From Microbacterium hydrocarbonoxydans (lineage in GTDB: Bacteria > Actinomycetota > Actinomycetes > Actinomycetales > Microbacteriaceae), in the NCBI RefSeq assembly GCF_011752045.1, contig NZ_JAAKXW010000002.1, positions 434,001 through 498,000 of the forward strand: a DNA stretch of 64,000 nt, given 5' to 3'. How positions within the stretch are numbered: position 1 is the first letter of the stretch; each line of letters starts with the position of its first letter. The notes beneath the pieces are model-generated. The model made no database searches. It had not been told where the DNA came from and saw only the letters and a list, made by a program, of their open reading frames with translations. The position numbers and the translations under genes are program-made. Shown here piece by piece: positions 28,280 through 37,098 of this stretch.

Positions 28280-29350
28280 GTGAAGATCAACCGCACCACC
28301 ACCGCTCTCACCGCTCTGGGAATCACCGCCATGATGCTCGCGGGCTGCGCCTCGGCATCCGCTGCTCCCGAGTCGGGCGAGGAGGGCGACGGCCTCGCCG
28401 AGGTCCGCCTCGGCTACTTCGCCAACGTGACCCACGCCCCGGCCCTGGTCGGGCTGTCGGAGGGCCTGTTCCAGGATGCTCTGGGCGACGTCGACCTGAA
28501 GACCGAGGTGTTCAACGCCGGACCGGCCGCGATCGAGGCGCTCTCCGCGGGCGCGATCGACGCCACCTACATCGGCCCCAACCCGTCGATCAACACCTTC
28601 ATCCAGTCCGGCGGCACCTCTGCGCACATCATCGCCGGCGCGACGACCGGCGGCGCGGCCCTGGTCGTGCGCGACGGCATCGACAGCCCCGAGGACCTCG
28701 AGGGCGCGACCATCGCGTCCCCGCAGCTCGGCAACACGCAGGACGTGGCGCTGCGCACCTGGCTGGCCGACGAGGGCTACGAGACCTCCACCTCCGGCGG
28801 CGGCGACGTCACGATCACCCCGACCGAGAACGCGCAGACGCTGACCCTGTTCCAGGACGGCCAGGTCGACGGCGCATGGCTGCCCGAGCCGTGGGTGTCG
28901 CGCCTGGTCGTCGAGGCCGGCGCGCACGTGCTCGTCGACGAGGCGGACCTGTGGCCGGACGGGGAGTTCCCGACCACGGTCCTGCTGGTGCGCGCCGAGT
29001 TCGCCGAGCAGCACCCCGAGGTCGTCGAGGAGCTGCTCGAGGGGCACATCGCCTCCGTCGCCTGGCTCGACGAGAACGCCGAAGAGGCTCCGGCCGTGAT
29101 CAACGGCGCGCTCGAGGAGGCCACCGGCAAGAAGCTCGCCGACGAGGTGCTCGCCAGGGCGCTGGAGAACGTGACGTTCTCCGTCGACCCGCACGCGGAC
29201 ACCTTCGAGACGCTCGTGGAGGACGGCCTCGCCGCCGGCACGCAGAAGGAGGGCTCCATCGACGGGCTCTTCGACCTGCGCGCCCTGAACGCGCTGCTCG
29301 AGAAGGACGGCGAGGAGCCCGTCTCCGCCGCCGGACTCGGGGAGGACTGA
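28280..29350 (+). CDS. Substrate-binding lipoprotein of a sulfonate/nitrate-type ABC importer (SsuA/TauA-like)
   Basis: This 356-residue lipoprotein has a signal ending in lipobox LAGC (MMLAGCASA). The mature part is a NMT1/SsuA-type binding protein: RLGYFANVTHAPALVGLSEG, then IDATYIGPNPSINTF and the IASPQLGNTQD motif. GGAGGCGAAACC precedes the ATG. The gene sits between cysN and its transporter subunits, so aliphatic sulfonates or a sulfate ester are the likely ligand; taurine is one option. Nitrate is less likely because no nitrate reductase is present. Confidence 0.88.
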   Translation: MKINRTTTALTALGITAMMLAGCASASAAPESGEEGDGLAEVRLGYFANVTHAPALVGLSEGLFQDALGDVDLKTEVFNAGPAAIEALSAGAIDATYIGPNPSINTFIQSGGTSAHIIAGATTGGAALVVRDGIDSPEDLEGATIASPQLGNTQDVALRTWLADEGYETSTSGGGDVTITPTENAQTLTLFQDGQVDGAWLPEPWVSRLVVEAGAHVLVDEADLWPDGEFPTTVLLVRAEFAEQHPEVVEELLEGHIASVAWLDENAEEAPAVINGALEEATGKKLADEVLARALENVTFSVDPHADTFETLVEDGLAAGTQKEGSIDGLFDLRALNALLEKDGEEPVSAAGLGED

Positions 29351-30189
29351 TGGCTGCGCCCGCGGGGAACACGGTGAGCGCGCCGGTGCCCGTGACCAGG
29401 CTGACGCCGAGCTTCGACGGCGTCACGCCGGTGGCCGCGCCCGCGCCCGCCGTCGACCCCGCGGTGCGCATCTCCCACGTCACCAAGCGCTACGGATCAG
29501 GGCCGGTCGTCCTCGACGACATCTCCCTCGACATCGCGCCGGGCGAGTTCGTGTGCCTGCTCGGCGCATCCGGCTGCGGCAAGTCCACGCTGCTGAACCT
29601 CATCGCGGGACTCGAGCCGCTCACCTCCGGGGAGCTCTCGACCCCGGCGAGCGGGTCCTCAGTGATGTTCCAGGAGTCGGCTCTGATGCCGTGGCTCACC
29701 GCGCGCAAGAACGTCGAGCTGGCCCTCCGCCTCCGCGGCGTGCCGCGCGCCGAGCGCCGCGAGGAGGCAGAGCGGCTGCTCGGCACCGTGAACCTTTCGG
29801 AGGCGGCCGACAAGCGCCCGCACGAGCTCTCAGGAGGCATGCGCCAGCGCGTCGCTCTCGCCCGCGCTCTCGCCCAGGACCGCGACGTGCTGCTGATGGA
29901 CGAGCCGTTCGCCGCCCTCGACGCGATCACCCGCGACCTGCTTCACGAGGAGCTGGAGCGCGTCTGGCGCGTGACCGGCCGCACCATCGTCTTCGTCACC
30001 CACAACGTGCGCGAGGCCGCCCGCCTCGGACAGCGCGTCGTCCTGCTCTCCAGCCGCCCCGGCCGCATCGCCGGCGAGTGGCGCATCCACAACACCGCGG
30101 GGCGCCGCATCGAATCCCCCGAGGTGGCGGCTCTGGCCACCGAGATCACCACCGAGCTGCGGAAGGAGATCGCCCGCAATGCCTCTTGA
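29350..30189 (+). CDS. ABC transporter ATP-binding protein, SsuB/TauB type
   Basis: This 279-residue ATPase has a 40-residue proline/alanine-rich N-terminal extension before the core. The core has Walker A GASGCGKST, signature ELSGGMRQRVALARAL, Walker B VLLMDEPFAALDA and FVTHNVREA. The Q-loop region reads VMFQESALMPWLTA, typical of sulfonate/nitrate importers. The ATG overlaps the stop of the binding-protein gene. Confidence 0.92.
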   Translation: MAAPAGNTVSAPVPVTRLTPSFDGVTPVAAPAPAVDPAVRISHVTKRYGSGPVVLDDISLDIAPGEFVCLLGASGCGKSTLLNLIAGLEPLTSGELSTPASGSSVMFQESALMPWLTARKNVELALRLRGVPRAERREEAERLLGTVNLSEAADKRPHELSGGMRQRVALARALAQDRDVLLMDEPFAALDAITRDLLHEELERVWRVTGRTIVFVTHNVREAARLGQRVVLLSSRPGRIAGEWRIHNTAGRRIESPEVAALATEITTELRKEIARNAS

Positions 30190-31090
30190 CACCGCCGCGC
30201 CTCGTGACACCGCCGTGACCGAGCCGGCCGACGAGCTCGCCACGCTCTCCGCCGGCCTCGACCGACTCCAGTCCGACACCGAGCAGCACACGCCGCGGTG
30301 GCGCGACGTGCTCGGCAAGACGCTGCCTCCCGTCGTTCTCCTCGCCGTGCTGCTCGGCATCTGGCAGCTCTACATCCTCATCGCGAACCCTCGGCCCGAC
30401 AAGGCGCCGAGTCCCGCCGCCGTCGCCGGCGCCCTCGGCGACGCGTGGGAGTCGGGACGCCTGCAGGAGGCGGTGCTGACCAGCCTCGAACGCGGGGTCC
30501 TCGGCTTCCTCATCGCGATCGTGGCCGGCACCGCCCTCGGGATGCTGCTCGCCGAATGGAAGCTGCTGCGGCGGGCCGCGGGCCCGCTCATCTCGGGTCT
30601 CACCGTGCTGCCGTCCGTCGCCTGGGTGCCCGCCGCGATCATCTGGTTCGGACTCACCGACGCCACCGCCTATTTCGTGATCCTGATGGGCGCGATCCCG
30701 TCGATCGTCAACGGCCTGCTCTCCGGCATCGATCAGGTGCCGCCGCAGCTGCGCCGAGTGGGCGTCGTGCTCGGCGCGAGCCGCTGGCAGCTCGCCACGT
30801 CGGTGACCCTCCCCGCCGCCCTTCCCGGGTACTTCGCGGGCCTGAAGCAGGGGTGGGCGTTCTCGTGGCGCTCGCTGATGGCGGCCGAGATCATCACGAT
30901 GGGCGGGACGATGGGCTTCGGTCTCGGCACCCTGCTCAACCAGTCGCGCGAGCTCGCCGACCTCGCGAGCGTCCTCGCGACGATCCTGCTGATCCTCGCC
31001 ATCGGAATCCTCATCGAGCTGGCCCTGTTCGGCCCGCTCGAGCGGCGGATGCTCCGCAACCGCGGTCTCCTCCTCGGAGGCACGCGATGA
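30179..31090 (+). CDS. ABC transporter permease, SsuC/TauC type
   Basis: This 303-residue permease has a 45-residue acidic N-terminal extension, then six spans starting PPVVLLAVLLGIWQLYILI. The conserved loop reads VGVVLGASRWQLATSVTLPA and FSWRSLMAAEII. It overlaps the ATPase gene by 11 bp and the SUMT gene by 4 bp. With the two preceding genes it completes one importer. Confidence 0.92.
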   Translation: MPLDTAAPRDTAVTEPADELATLSAGLDRLQSDTEQHTPRWRDVLGKTLPPVVLLAVLLGIWQLYILIANPRPDKAPSPAAVAGALGDAWESGRLQEAVLTSLERGVLGFLIAIVAGTALGMLLAEWKLLRRAAGPLISGLTVLPSVAWVPAAIIWFGLTDATAYFVILMGAIPSIVNGLLSGIDQVPPQLRRVGVVLGASRWQLATSVTLPAALPGYFAGLKQGWAFSWRSLMAAEIITMGGTMGFGLGTLLNQSRELADLASVLATILLILAIGILIELALFGPLERRMLRNRGLLLGGTR

Positions 31091-32034
31091 GCGGGCACGT
31101 CACCCTCGTCGGCGCAGGCCCCGGCGATGCGGGACTGCTCACCCTTCGCGGCCTGCGGGCCCTGCAGGAGGCCGACGTGATCGTCGCCGACCGGCTCGGC
31201 GCCCGCGCCGTGCTGCAGCAGCTCGCCGAGGAGGGCGTGGAGATCACCGCCGAGGTCCTCGACGTCGGCAAGCTCCCCGGCCACCACCCCGTGCCGCAGG
31301 ACGGCATCAACGAGCTGCTCGTCCGGCTCGCCCTCGAGGGCAGGCGCGTCGTGCGCCTCAAGGGCGGCGACCCGTTCGTGTTCGGCCGTGGCCGCGAGGA
31401 GCAGCTGTTCTGCGAAGAGCATGGCGTGGCGGTCGATGTCGTTCCCGGCGTGACGAGCGCCGTCTCGGTGCCCGCCGTGGCCGGCATCCCGCTCACCCAC
31501 CGCGGTGTCGCCGCCTCGTTCACCGTCGTCAGCGCCCACGATCAGATCGAGCGCCTCTCCGGCGGCAGCGACCACACCGTGGTGCTGTTGATGGGCGTGA
31601 ACACCCTCGGCCACTCTGCGCACGTGCTGGCCGCCGGCGCCCGCGGCGGCGACTGCCCCGTCGCGATCGTGGAAGACGGCTACGGCGAGAACCAGCGCGT
31701 CACGATCGGCACGCTCGGCACGATCACCGCCCTCGCCGCCGCCCGCCAGGTGCGCTCCCCTGCCGTGATCGTCGTCGGCGACGTCGTGTCGCTGAGCCCG
31801 CATGCCGCGTCCCGATCCGCCGACCGCGTCCCGATCACCGGTGAGGACGCCCCGGAAGATCGGCAGATCGGGACGGCATCCGCTGATCGGGTCACCCCGC
31901 CGTCGGATGCTCACGCGCCGAAGTCGCACTGGGCCGACACCCTCATCGCGGGCGCCGACACCGGCCTCGTCCAGGCGGTCGACACGCTCGACGGCGGTGG
32001 CCGTCACCGCCCGCACCTCGCCCTTTCCCTCTGA
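31087..32034 (+). CDS. cobA: Uroporphyrinogen-III C-methyltransferase (SUMT, CobA/CysG-A type)
   Basis: This 315-residue enzyme makes precorrin-2, the siroheme precursor, using SAM. It has the family opening VTLVGAGPGDAGLLTLRGLR, then VRLKGGDPFVFGRG, VPGVTSAVSVPAVAGIPLTHRG and IVVGDVVSL. The C-terminal 70 residues are an unrelated extension ending near SHWADTLIAGADTGLVQAV. The precorrin-2 dehydrogenase and chelatase steps must come from elsewhere, the latter probably from 22661-23341. It overlaps the permease gene by 4 bp. Confidence 0.93.
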   Translation: MSGHVTLVGAGPGDAGLLTLRGLRALQEADVIVADRLGARAVLQQLAEEGVEITAEVLDVGKLPGHHPVPQDGINELLVRLALEGRRVVRLKGGDPFVFGRGREEQLFCEEHGVAVDVVPGVTSAVSVPAVAGIPLTHRGVAASFTVVSAHDQIERLSGGSDHTVVLLMGVNTLGHSAHVLAAGARGGDCPVAIVEDGYGENQRVTIGTLGTITALAAARQVRSPAVIVVGDVVSLSPHAASRSADRVPITGEDAPEDRQIGTASADRVTPPSDAHAPKSHWADTLIAGADTGLVQAVDTLDGGGRHRPHLALSL

Positions 32035-32053
32035 GCACACCGAAAGCATCCTC

Positions 32054-33454
32054 ATGTCTGCACCCACTCTCTCCCTGCGCGTCGCGATCGTCGGCGCCGG
32101 TCCCGCCGGCATCTACGCGGGCAACCTGCTCGCCACCGCCGTCAAGGAGCGCGGCGGCGCCCTCGAGATCGACCTGTTCGAGTCGCTCCCCGCCCCGTAC
32201 GGCCTGATCCGCTACGGGGTCGCCCCCGACCACCCCCGCATCAAGGGCATCGTGAACTCGCTGCACGAGATGCTCGACGCGTTCCCCGACACGGCCGAGG
32301 GTGAGCCGGCCGCCTCGCGCCGCACGATCCGCTTCATCGGCAACGTCGAGGTCGGCCGCGACATCTCCCTCGAAGAGCTGCGCGAGCGCTACCACGCGGT
32401 GATCCTCGCCACGGGCGCGATCCGCGACGCCGCGCTCGACATCCCCGGCGTCGACCTGCCCGGCTCCTACGGCGCCGCGGATTTCGTCGCCTGGTTCGAC
32501 GGCCACCCCGACGTCGCCCGCACCTGGCCGCTGGAGGCGTCGTCCGTCGCAGTGATCGGCAACGGCAACGTCGCCCTCGACGTGGCTCGCGTGCTCGCCA
32601 AGCACGCCGTCGACCTGCGCAGCACCGAGATCCCCGACAACGTGCTCGAGGGCCTCGAGTCGTCGGCCGTGACCGACGTGCACGTGTTCGGCCGCCGCGG
32701 ACCCGCCGACATCAAGTTCACGCCGATCGAGCTCCGCGAGCTCGGCGAGGTGAACGACGTCGACATCGTGCTGCACGACGAGGACTTCGACGGCGTCGAC
32801 CCGGCATCCGCCACCAACAACCAGCTGAAGGTCATGCTGCGCACCCTGAACAGCTGGCGCGACCGGCCGGCCGGCTCGGCATCCCGTCGTCTGCACCTGC
32901 ACTTCTGGCACGCGCCGGTCGAGATCACGGGCGACGGCCGGGTCGAGGGCATCCGCTTCGAGAAGACGCGCACGGATGCCGAGGGCAGGCTCGTGCGCAC
33001 CGGCGAGTTCCGCGACTACGACGTCCAGGCCGTCTACCGTGCCGTCGGCTACTACGGCACGCGCGTCGTGGACGCGCCCTTCGACGAGGCGCGCGGCGTG
33101 ATCCCGAACGACGCCGGTCGCGTCGACGCCGAGCCCGGCCTGTACGCGACCGGGTGGATCAAGCGCGGCCCGGTGGGCCTGATCGGCCACACGAAGTCCG
33201 ACGCGCTGGAGACGATCACGAACCTCGTGGCCGACGCCGAGGCAGGCCTGCTCACGGCGGCCAAGACCGACGATGACGTGCTGGACGTGCTCGACGCGAG
33301 CGGCACCGCGTACACGACGTGGGACGGCTGGCTCGCCCTCGACGCGCACGAGCGCCACCTCGGCGAGACCCACCGGCACACGCGCGAGCGCGTCAAGGTG
33401 GTCCCGCGTGAGGAGCAGGTCGCCGTCTCGCGCGACGGGGCGCTGGTCCGATGA
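32054..33454 (+). CDS. fprA: Ferredoxin--NADP+ reductase, FprA type
   Basis: This 466-residue flavoprotein resembles mycobacterial FprA and adrenodoxin reductase. It has FAD motif VAIVGAGPAGIYAGN, PYGLIRYGVAPDHPRIK, and an NADP motif VAVIGNGNVALDVARVL. It moves electrons from NADPH to ferredoxin for the sulfite reductase. The ATG at 32054 follows a short gap of 19 bp after SUMT and its stop overlaps the ferredoxin ATG. Confidence 0.93.
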   Translation: MSAPTLSLRVAIVGAGPAGIYAGNLLATAVKERGGALEIDLFESLPAPYGLIRYGVAPDHPRIKGIVNSLHEMLDAFPDTAEGEPAASRRTIRFIGNVEVGRDISLEELRERYHAVILATGAIRDAALDIPGVDLPGSYGAADFVAWFDGHPDVARTWPLEASSVAVIGNGNVALDVARVLAKHAVDLRSTEIPDNVLEGLESSAVTDVHVFGRRGPADIKFTPIELRELGEVNDVDIVLHDEDFDGVDPASATNNQLKVMLRTLNSWRDRPAGSASRRLHLHFWHAPVEITGDGRVEGIRFEKTRTDAEGRLVRTGEFRDYDVQAVYRAVGYYGTRVVDAPFDEARGVIPNDAGRVDAEPGLYATGWIKRGPVGLIGHTKSDALETITNLVADAEAGLLTAAKTDDDVLDVLDASGTAYTTWDGWLALDAHERHLGETHRHTRERVKVVPREEQVAVSRDGALVR

Positions 33455-33780
33455 CCTACGTCATCGCGCTGCCGTGCGTCGATGTGAAGGATCGTGCCTG
33501 CATCGACGAGTGCCCCGTGGACTGCATCTACGAGGGCGAGCGCTCGCTGTACATCCATCCGGACGAGTGCGTGGACTGCGGCGCCTGCGAGCCGGTGTGC
33601 CCTGTCGAGGCGATCTACTACGAGGACGACCTGCCCGAGGAGTGGCAGGACTACTACAAGGCGAACGTCGAGTTCTTCGACGAGATCGGCTCGCCCGGCG
33701 GCGCCGCCAAGGTCGGCGTCTACGACTTCGACCACCCGCTGGTGGCCGCGCTTCCCCCGCAGGACGGCGGTCATGACTGA
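33451..33780 (+). CDS. fdxA: 7Fe ferredoxin, FdxA-like
   Basis: This 109-residue ferredoxin starts MTYVIALPCVDVKDRACIDE. Cys9, Cys17 and Cys50 are placed to bind a 3Fe-4S cluster, and Cys21, Cys40, Cys43 and Cys46 a 4Fe-4S cluster, as in 7Fe ferredoxins. It is the likely electron carrier between FprA and the sulfite reductase. It overlaps fprA by 4 bp and the next gene by 8 bp. Confidence 0.93.
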   Translation: MTYVIALPCVDVKDRACIDECPVDCIYEGERSLYIHPDECVDCGACEPVCPVEAIYYEDDLPEEWQDYYKANVEFFDEIGSPGGAAKVGVYDFDHPLVAALPPQDGGHD

Positions 33781-34696
33781 CGACTACGACGTCCTCATCG
33801 TCGGCGGCGGCCCGGCCGGTCTCTCCGCCGCACTGAACCTCGGCCGCTCGCTTGTACGGGTCCTCGTCGTCGACGCCGACCGCCCGCGCAACGCGGCCAC
33901 GCTGAACTCCCACGGGTTCCTCACCCGCGACGGCGTGCCCCCGCACGAGCTGCGCAAGCTCGCCCGCGAGGAGCTCGCCGCCTACCCGAACGTCGAGATC
34001 CGCTCGCGAGTGCGCGTCGCCTCGCTCACGCAGACGGCGACGGGGTTCGCCGCCGGCATCGGACGCCGCGAGGCCACCGAGACGGTCACCGCCCGCTCTG
34101 CGCTGCTCGCGACCGGGCTCCGTGAGACCCTGCCCGAGGTGCCGAACCTCCGCGGCTTCTACGGCATGAGCCTGTTCAGCTGCGCCGCCTGCGACGCGTG
34201 GGAGCTGCGCGGTCGCCGGATGGCGCTCATCGGCGAGTCCGCCGATCTCGCCGACCGCGCGCGCCTCATCGGCCGCTGGACGGAGAGCCTCACCGTGTTC
34301 ACCAACGGCGCCGACGTCGTCACGACCACGGAGGAGGCGGAGCTCGCCGCCGCCGGGGTGGCCGTGCTGCGGCATCCGATCTCCGAGCTCGTCGGCGAAC
34401 GGGGGCGCCTGGAGGCGATCCGCTTGGAGGACGGCACCTCCGTCGCCGTGGACGGCGGCTTCGTGCGCCCGGAGTGGGAGACCGACCTGTCGTTCCTCTC
34501 CGGCTTCGCACCGGCGATCGACGGTCACGGGCACCTCGTCACCGACCGGTCCGGCCGCACCGACGTGCCGGGCCTGTACGCCGCCGGCGACGCCGCGGCC
34601 CCCGGCCCGCAGCAGCTCATCGTCGCGGCCGGGGCGGGCGCCCGGGTCGCGGCCGTGATCGTGCACGACACGATCGGCGTCGCCACCGCCCACTGA
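33773..34696 (+). CDS. Thioredoxin-reductase-like FAD/NAD(P) oxidoreductase
   Basis: This 307-residue flavoprotein has FAD motif VLIVGGGPAGLSAALNLG, a redox-like motif FSCAACDAWE (CxxC), and a second nucleotide region MALIGESADLADRARL followed by the TDVPGLYAAGDA motif. The second Rossmann motif lacks the classical GxGxxG. Homologues often act with thioredoxin-like proteins or in other redox steps, so the role in sulfur assimilation is inferred only from position at the end of the operon. It overlaps the ferredoxin gene by 8 bp. Confidence 0.85.
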   Translation: MTDDYDVLIVGGGPAGLSAALNLGRSLVRVLVVDADRPRNAATLNSHGFLTRDGVPPHELRKLAREELAAYPNVEIRSRVRVASLTQTATGFAAGIGRREATETVTARSALLATGLRETLPEVPNLRGFYGMSLFSCAACDAWELRGRRMALIGESADLADRARLIGRWTESLTVFTNGADVVTTTEEAELAAAGVAVLRHPISELVGERGRLEAIRLEDGTSVAVDGGFVRPEWETDLSFLSGFAPAIDGHGHLVTDRSGRTDVPGLYAAGDAAAPGPQQLIVAAGAGARVAAVIVHDTIGVATAH

Positions 34697-34714
34697 TCCG
34701 GGTGCGGCCGGGTC

Positions 34715-34720
34715 TATGCT
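34715..34720 (+). promoter_or_regulatory. -10 box of a leaderless promoter
   Basis: TATGCT ends 7 bases before the ATG at 34728 and no Shine-Dalgarno sequence is present. This spacing indicates a transcript starting at the ATG itself. Confidence 0.6.
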
Positions 34721-34727
34721 GACCGGC

Positions 34728-35393
34728 ATGGCACGTACATCGGGGGGCCGTCTCATCGCGGCGATCATCGTCGGAGCAATCGCCGTGCCGCTGAGCGGAT
34801 GCCTGTACGCGCAGATCCCGTCGGATCCGGTGGTCGTCGACGAGCCGGTGGACGAGCCCGTCGACGAGCCGGCGGAGGAGCCGAGCGGGTCGCTCCCGTC
34901 GACCCTGAGCTTCGCCGACGGCACCGCGCTGCCGGCGACGGCGTACGTCGAGTGGGGCGACGGCTTCTTCGCGGACGACGGCTGGACGGTCGAGCAGCCC
35001 GACGACGGCAACGGCGGCTGGAGCTACCGGACGATCGACGGCACGTGCCTCGCGCAGTTCTGGCAGGGGCTCATCCCCGACGTGCCCGTGGTCGACGGCG
35101 ACGACGGCATCAGCTCCGACGCGATGCTCGCGGTGATCCTCGGTGACGCGGCCACGGCCGACATCACGCCGGTGGCCACGACCGGCGGCTTCGCCTACCA
35201 GTCGAGCGGCAACACCGACGTCGAGAACCGGCAGGTCACCGGGCAGGATGGCGAGCGCGTCTGGATCATGGCCGCGCGCGCGTTCACCGCGACGGGCGTC
35301 GGCGTCTACGTGATCGTCGACTGCACCGGGGGCGACGCCGCAGCGGTCATGGCGGAGGTCGTCGCCGCGAACGCGATCGTCGTCACGGAGTGA
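34728..35393 (+). CDS. Lipoprotein of unknown function with acidic VDEP repeats
   Basis: This 221-residue protein has a signal peptide (MARTSGGRLIAAIIVGAIAV) ending in lipobox LSGC. The mature N-terminus has repeated VDEP units, a low-complexity spacer, followed by a domain with YVEWGDGFFADDGWTVEQ and two cysteines. I do not recognise the domain. An alternative ATG at 34716 would place the start within the promoter. It is convergent with the DUF3817 gene, and a strong hairpin lies between. Confidence 0.72.
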   Translation: MARTSGGRLIAAIIVGAIAVPLSGCLYAQIPSDPVVVDEPVDEPVDEPAEEPSGSLPSTLSFADGTALPATAYVEWGDGFFADDGWTVEQPDDGNGGWSYRTIDGTCLAQFWQGLIPDVPVVDGDDGISSDAMLAVILGDAATADITPVATTGGFAYQSSGNTDVENRQVTGQDGERVWIMAARAFTATGVGVYVIVDCTGGDAAAVMAEVVAANAIVVTE

Positions 35394-35402
35394 GCGCGGT
35401 CA

Positions 35403-35435
35403 GCCCTCCCGGCGGTCACTTCCCGCCGGGAGGGC
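35403..35435. terminator. Bidirectional terminator hairpin
   Basis: GCCCTCCCGGCGG and CCGCCGGGAGGGC form perfect 13-bp arms with a 7-base loop. It lies at the 3' end of both convergent genes and overlaps the last codons of the DUF3817 gene. Confidence 0.75.
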
Positions 35436-35877
35436 CGGCCAGCAGAAGGACGACGTAGAGCACGACGACCGCGATCGCGATGAGCCCGCCGAGCACCCAC
35501 GGCCGCCGGAGGAACCAGCGCATCAGCCCGTCGTACCAGCGGCGGTCGCGCGGGTCGTCCGTCGCCTCCAGGCGCCAGGCTCCGGCGAGGCGGCCGGTGC
35601 GGTGGAGCCAGATCTCCATGGGGATCGTCGCGTACGGCACCACGGCGCTCGCCACGGCCAGCACGGCGACGCCGGCATGCCAGCGGTTGTTCAGCGCGAC
35701 GAGGATCGCCGTCGCCCCGTAGGCGAGGAACACGAAGCCGTGGATGCCGCCGCCGATGGTGACCACCACCCCCGGGGCTCCCGCGGCGCGCGCGACGAGC
35801 GCCGTGATGAGGATCGTCCAGGTGATCGCCTCGGCGATCGCGAGGACGCGGTACAGACGGGAGGGCTCGGTGAACAC
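35416..35877 (-). CDS. DUF3817 family integral membrane protein
   Basis: This 153-residue protein has four spans and the DUF3817 features RVLAIAEAITWTILI, GGGIHGFVFLAYG and YATIPMEIWLH. Function is unknown; family members are small actinobacterial membrane proteins. The gene is divergent from the AraC regulator, whose start is about 110 bp away. Confidence 0.85.
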   Translation of the reverse strand: MFTEPSRLYRVLAIAEAITWTILITALVARAAGAPGVVVTIGGGIHGFVFLAYGATAILVALNNRWHAGVAVLAVASAVVPYATIPMEIWLHRTGRLAGAWRLEATDDPRDRRWYDGLMRWFLRRPWVLGGLIAIAVVVLYVVLLLAGPPGGK

Positions 35878-35990
35878 GGTGCTCCTTGGACTCGGGTGCC
35901 TCCCACGCTAGGCGAGAGTCCTGTGCCCGGAATCCATCGAAAGGTTGAGACGCCCGGAATAGCACGGCGCCGCACTGCGTTGCCGAAGGC

Positions 35991-36908
35991 ATGGTGACCG
36001 TCGACCCCGAAGCCCTCTCTCAGGTGCTCGGCGCGGTCGATCTCCGGGTCGGGATCGCGCGGCGCAGCCGCCTCACGGCCGGCGACCTGCTGCCCCTCGG
36101 CCCGGCATCCGCGACTCTCGTGTACGTGGCCGCCGGGAGCGTGCACGGCATCCCGCCGCTGGACTCCGGATGCCGTCTCGACGTCGACCGCACCTCGCAC
36201 AGGGTCGCCGTCGACGAGCATCCGGCCCGGTCCCTGCTGCACGCCGGGGACGCGTTCCTCACCCTCGGCCGGCGCGCCGTCGCCCTGGAGGCGGATGCCG
36301 ACGCCACCCTCGTGATCGTCGACCTCGAACTGGCGGACGCGGCCTCGCGGCTCAGCGCCGTGCTTCCCGACCTCATCACGGTGACCGGGTTCGACGCGCT
36401 GGAGCCCGCCGCGGCGGCGCTCGCGCAGAACATGGGCCCCTCCGACGAGCCCGCCTGCCCTGCCCGCCAGGGCGACCCGCTCATCTGCCGCATGATGGCG
36501 ACCACCGTGCTGCTCTCCGTCATCCGGGCGTGGGCGGCGAACGGGTGCGCTCCCGAGGGCTGGCCGTCGCTGTCGAAGGATCCGTTCCTCGACCGCGTCG
36601 TGGAGGCGATCCACGAGGAGCCGGGCCGGGAGTGGACGGTGGAGCGCCTGGCCGGCGTCGGCGCGATGTCGCGCTCGGCCTTCGCGGAGCGGTTCCGCAC
36701 CGCCCTGGGGCGCTCCCCCGCCGAGTACGTCACCGAGGTGCGCATCGACGCCGCGAAGCGGATGCTGGAGGCCGGGCGCACCGTGACGGAGATCTCGCGC
36801 GAGCTCGGCTACACCTCCGACGAGGGCTTCAGCCGCGCCTTCCGCCGCCGCACCGGCATGACGCCGAGCGCCTGGCGCCTGGCGCAGCGGATGCCGGTTC
36901 CCGCGTAG
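35991..36908 (+). CDS. AraC family transcriptional regulator with cupin-like sensor domain
   Basis: This 305-residue protein has an N-terminal ligand-binding cupin domain (about residues 1-180) and a C-terminal AraC DNA-binding domain with two HTH motifs. These read WTVERLAGVGAMSRSAFAERF and GRTVTEISRELGYTSDEGFS, ending GMTPSAWRL. Cysteines near residue 160 (CPARQGDPLIC) could be redox or metal ligands, an unproven idea. The neighbouring MFS gene is convergent; it is not obviously its target. Confidence 0.88.
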   Translation: MVTVDPEALSQVLGAVDLRVGIARRSRLTAGDLLPLGPASATLVYVAAGSVHGIPPLDSGCRLDVDRTSHRVAVDEHPARSLLHAGDAFLTLGRRAVALEADADATLVIVDLELADAASRLSAVLPDLITVTGFDALEPAAAALAQNMGPSDEPACPARQGDPLICRMMATTVLLSVIRAWAANGCAPEGWPSLSKDPFLDRVVEAIHEEPGREWTVERLAGVGAMSRSAFAERFRTALGRSPAEYVTEVRIDAAKRMLEAGRTVTEISRELGYTSDEGFSRAFRRRTGMTPSAWRLAQRMPVPA

Positions 36909-36940
36909 CCCCCGGCGCCGGCATCCGCCCCCCTCTCCTG

Positions 36941-37089
36941 CGAGCCGAGCACAGCTTCGGAGTCCGGATGCGACGCGCCGTAACCCGCCGCTGCCCCGGC
37001 GCCGAGTCATCCGCCGGGTCCGAAGCTGTGTCCACGAACCGGGGTCGAAGCTGTGCCGCGAGCCGGGTCCGAAGCTGTGCCCGCGAGGC
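36941..37089. repeat. Imperfect 25-bp repeats between convergent genes
   Basis: Three direct copies of a unit like GGGTCCGAAGCTGTGCCCGC lie at about 37013, 37041 and 37065, and an inverted partial copy (GAGCACAGCTTCGGAGTCCG) lies at about 36946. Inverted and direct copies can pair into a hairpin. It may be a terminator or a family-specific repeat; the unit spacing is not constant and there are no CRISPR-like spacers. Confidence 0.6.
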
Positions 37090-37098
37090 GGGTCATGG

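Noticed and set aside
36941..37089. Possible CRISPR array
   Set aside because: Units are about 25 bp back to back, without constant spacers, one copy is inverted, and no cas genes are nearby.
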